From positions 2,232,001-2,296,000 of the forward strand of contig CAVRHR010000003.1 of NCBI GenBank assembly GCA_963721005.1: a stretch of 64,000 nt of DNA, given 5' to 3'. Origin of the DNA: VAZQ01 sp963721005. Its GTDB lineage: Bacteria > Pseudomonadota > Alphaproteobacteria > Rhizobiales > Xanthobacteraceae. Shown piece after piece: positions 61,858 through 64,000 of the stretch (the stretch's first letter is position 1; each line of letters opens with the position of its first letter). The notes beneath the pieces are model-generated. The model made no database searches and was not told the DNA's origin. It saw only the letters and a program-made list of their open reading frames with translations. Both the position numbers and the translations under genes were made by a program.

Positions 61858-62250
61858 ATGAGCAGTCCGAGCCGAGCCCGGGGCCACGAGTGGCAATTCA
61901 TCGACGGCATGTTTTGCCTGGCGATTCACGGCGGCGACGAGGAGACCGCGGTCGCGATTCCGATCGGGGCGCTGCTCACGCTCGCGGCCGACGGCCGGCG
62001 CCGGCAAATGGCGCTACATGCCCGAACCGTGTCTCCAGAAGGCTCCGATCCCGACGGCACCACACCTCTCAAGCACGAATCGATGCTGCCGGTGCAGTCC
62101 TGGAGCGTCGCACCGGCGGACAACGGAATGCTGGTGCTGATACTCGATCGCGGGCTGGACACCGAGCTGATGCTGGGTCTCACGCCCGAGGTCGCCCAGA
62201 CCCTTGCCGACCTGTTCATCAAGCACACCGCCGGCGCGCCGAAAGCCTAG
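61858..62250 (+). CDS. Protein of unknown function, cytoplasmic
   Basis: 130 residues without signal or membrane segment. It has regular alternating strands (CLAIHGGDEETAVAIPIGAL; GMLVLILDRGLDTELMLGLT) and a final helix (EVAQTLADLFIKHT), suggesting a small beta-rich domain. CAGGGAGCCCCGCC precedes the ATG. Its stop and that of the converging YkgJ-type gene are one base apart. Confidence 0.6.
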   Translation: MSSPSRARGHEWQFIDGMFCLAIHGGDEETAVAIPIGALLTLAADGRRRQMALHARTVSPEGSDPDGTTPLKHESMLPVQSWSVAPADNGMLVLILDRGLDTELMLGLTPEVAQTLADLFIKHTAGAPKA

Positions 62251-62251
62251 G

Positions 62252-62848
62252 CTAGCGCGGCGCCGGCCCCCCTGCCGGGCTGCTCGATCGCTGTCTGCGC
62301 TCGGCGTGATAGGCATTTCCCGGCCGGGAGAGAACGATCTCGTCGTCGGGGCCCAGCACGCCGATCGGCACGTCGCGATCGGGCAGCAGAACGGTGGCCT
62401 CACCGCCCGCCACGATCGCGACGATCCGTTTGTCCTCGTTGAAGGCGCGCCCCGACCATTCCTTCAAGCGACCGTAATAAGGCTGCACCTTCCAGGCGAG
62501 CGGCCTGGCCGGATCGACCATCACCAACATTGCCCCGTAGCGCAGCGAGATCGTGAGCACGAAGCCGGCTATATCGGGCTTCCACAACGAGTCGATGTTG
62601 GGATCGAGGCGCCACCCGCAGAAGAATCGGCGGCAAGCTCGCGGCCGCTGGTCCCGAATCGTGCAGCCTTGGCCCGCGACCGCATGGCTGCAGGTGACGC
62701 CGGCCGGCTTGTTCAGCTCATCCACCTGCATGACGGTGCAGCACATCATGCAGCTGCCGCAGATCCGGCCCGGCACCAGCGGGTTCTCGGACTCGTAGAG
62801 ATCCTCGATCGGGATTTCAGCGAAATCGTTCTTCAGCTCGTTGGTCAA
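62252..62848 (-). CDS. YkgJ-type CxxCxxCC metal-binding protein
   Basis: 198 residues. Core CGSCMMCC, then CSHAVAGQGCTIRDQRPRAC and FFCGWRLDPNIDSLWKPDIA; C-terminal ATVLLPDRDVPIGVLGPDDE. It lies away from the 56.9-59.6 kb cluster, on the other side of the porin. A Ser/Pro/Arg-rich tail ends the protein. Converges with the unknown gene at 61858. Confidence 0.84.
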   Translation of the reverse strand: MTNELKNDFAEIPIEDLYESENPLVPGRICGSCMMCCTVMQVDELNKPAGVTCSHAVAGQGCTIRDQRPRACRRFFCGWRLDPNIDSLWKPDIAGFVLTISLRYGAMLVMVDPARPLAWKVQPYYGRLKEWSGRAFNEDKRIVAIVAGGEATVLLPDRDVPIGVLGPDDEIVLSRPGNAYHAERRQRSSSPAGGPAPR

Positions 62849-62944
62849 GGTGATGTCCCCAGATGTTGCACAATCTTTCGTGGATCACGCACGTGCCTGC
62901 CCCCCACGTTCCGGCGCGTTTCGCATGACCCACGTCATTCTAGA

Positions 62945-62963
62945 GCATTTTCCGGGAAAATGC
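62945..62963. repeat. 19-bp perfect palindrome
   Basis: gcattttcc-g-ggaaaatgc, a dispersed palindrome often seen between genes in Bradyrhizobium-like genomes. It lies between the YkgJ-type gene start and the secreted protein gene. Confidence 0.5.
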
Positions 62964-63070
62964 CCGCCTGGGCCGACCGGCCCGGGTTGACCCGATAATG
63001 GCACCGGGTCCCTTCGCAGGGGCGAAGGCAAGCTTGCCCGAATCGGGCTCCCGGCCCTAGGATTCAGCGC

Positions 63071-63409
63071 ATGAAGCTCTTGTGGCTCGCCGGCACCGGC
63101 CTCATCGTCAATGTCGCGGCGTTGCAATTCGCAGCGGCCGCCGAATGGCGATTCTGCATCGCCCCGTCCAGCCAGGAGCACAAAATCTACGTCACCGCGC
63201 CGTTCCTCACCGCCGTCCCGATGGAGGCGATGGAGAACGGCCTGCATCAGACGCTCGACCGCGCGGGTCGACGTCACGACAGCGTGCAGTGCCCGACCGG
63301 CGCGACCGAGCAGGCGGTCCGCCTCATGCGCCAGCACGCCGATGACTTCAACCGGCAGATGGGCAACGACGTCGTGCCGCTCGATTGGAAACCGGCCGCG
63401 ACCCGTTGA
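63071..63409 (+). CDS. Small secreted protein of unknown function
   Basis: 112 residues with a signal peptide (LLWLAGTGLIVNVAALQF, then AAAAEW). The mature part has two cysteines (WRFCIAPS; DSVQCPTG), possibly a disulfide, and otherwise charged helical sequence. No domain recognised. Weak ribosome site (AGGATTCAGCGC). Confidence 0.6.
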   Translation: MKLLWLAGTGLIVNVAALQFAAAAEWRFCIAPSSQEHKIYVTAPFLTAVPMEAMENGLHQTLDRAGRRHDSVQCPTGATEQAVRLMRQHADDFNRQMGNDVVPLDWKPAATR

Positions 63410-63635
63410 TGACGCGCAGCCGCCGGCGCCGCCTTCGGCGGGAGGCCCGTGCGCACTACTCAGACGTTCATGCGAACGGCGTCGTCCGAATCACGGGTGC
63501 GTCGAAGATGCTCATATCTTCGGCTTGACACCGCGGCGCGGGATTTGGAGAAATCGAACGAGCCGAAGTTTTGTCGAGCTGCGCCGTCGGATAACGCCCG
63601 CCGTGAGTTGAGCTGACCCCCCCCCCGGAAAATCC

Positions 63636-64000
63636 ATGATCCCGATCGCCCCGCAACCCGCGGCTCTCGAGGCCGCGTTGCAGCAGGCCATTGTCCACCA
63701 TCGCGCCGGGCGGCTGGCGGAGGCGGAGCAGACTTTACCGCAGTATCCTGCGGGCCCGGCCCGAGCATCCCGGCATCACCAACAATCTCGGTCTCCTGCT
63801 CAAGGATCAAGGCCGGTTGGAGGAGGCCGCTGCGACGTTCCGGCGGATGCTCGTCCTCACGCCCGACGATGCCCTGGCGCATTGCAATCTCGGCAATATC
63901 CAGCGCTCGCAAGGCGAGCCCGAGCAGGCGGCGGCAAGCTACCGGCGTGCGATCGCGCTGCGGCCCGACATGGCGCTCGCCCATCGCAACCTCGGCACCG
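63636..64000 (+). pseudogene. TPR protein gene, 5' part only, frameshifted
   Basis: Starts at ATG 63636 (MIPIAPQPAALEAALQQAIV) and reads a TPR helix HRAGRLAEAEQ. The continuation LYRSILRARPEHPGITNNLG, LLLKDQGRLEEAAATFRRML and further TPR units lie in the next frame. Removing one A at ~63732 restores it. The gene runs off the window, so its C-terminal domain is unknown. Confidence 0.65.

Noticed and set aside
63460..63984. 174-residue minus-strand frame at the window end
   Set aside because: It is the antisense of a TPR gene that is recognisable on the plus strand after one frameshift.
1..64000. CRISPR arrays, restriction-modification or known anti-phage defence systems
   Set aside because: No spaced short direct repeats or defence gene sets were seen; the only DNA methyltransferase-like gene is the decayed MT-A70 protein.

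Overview
The window looks like chromosomal DNA from a GC-rich alphaproteobacterium of the Hyphomicrobiales, near Bradyrhizobium or Xanthobacteraceae. This rests on the rhizobial-type porin, a large set of Bug-type solute receptors, Bradyrhizobium-style interspersed palindromes, and short secreted proteins typical of that group. No rRNA or CRISPR array is seen; one tRNA (Arg, ACG) is present.

Region 1 (1-12.5 kb) is catabolic: a short-type 6-phosphogluconate dehydrogenase, a secreted protein of unknown function, a frameshifted class II aldolase, four Bug receptors without membrane components, a carboxymuconolactone decarboxylase, a glutathione S-transferase, a luciferase-like flavin oxidoreductase, an amidohydrolase and a TetR regulator. 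Three families of roughly 100-130 bp palindromic repeats sit between these genes.

Region 2 (12.58-25.51 kb) is best read as an integrated element. A tyrosine recombinase lies at the left end, and a leftward block of phage- or plasmid-like genes (ParB-like, DUF3102, winged-helix, small genes, a decayed MT-A70 methyltransferase) fills the right half. A 19-bp direct repeat flanks it and falls inside a palindromic repeat, which would be whole again if the element were removed. Cargo includes a Tat-exported Bug receptor and a Tat-exported metallophosphoesterase.

Region 3 (25.5-35.8 kb) continues the catabolic theme: an ACMSD-like amidohydrolase, a methyltransferase, two Bug receptors, two divergent class II aldolases, a gluconate-dehydrogenase-like pair (small subunit and GMC flavoprotein with a cysteine cluster) and a Tat-exported lactonase-like propeller.

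Region 4 (35.8-64 kb) is the most unusual part. It holds five or six TPR proteins (two joined to SPINDLY-type O-GlcNAc-transferase domains, one to a GT9-like domain, one to a methyltransferase), three PhyH-type Fe(II)/2-oxoglutarate oxygenases that each end in a SEC-C zinc motif, a DUF6065 protein, and six genes carrying seven CxxCxxCC (YkgJ-type) metal-binding domains, one of them a tandem fusion. A porin, a HEAT-repeat protein, a GNAT acetyltransferase and small secreted proteins are interspersed. A large serine recombinase ends inside a tRNA-Arg gene. The clustering suggests a protein- or glycan-modification function, but no substrate can be read from the sequence.

Several genes carry single-base frameshifts (near 2581, 15270, 22720, 47780 and 63732). 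They may be real pseudogenes or assembly errors.
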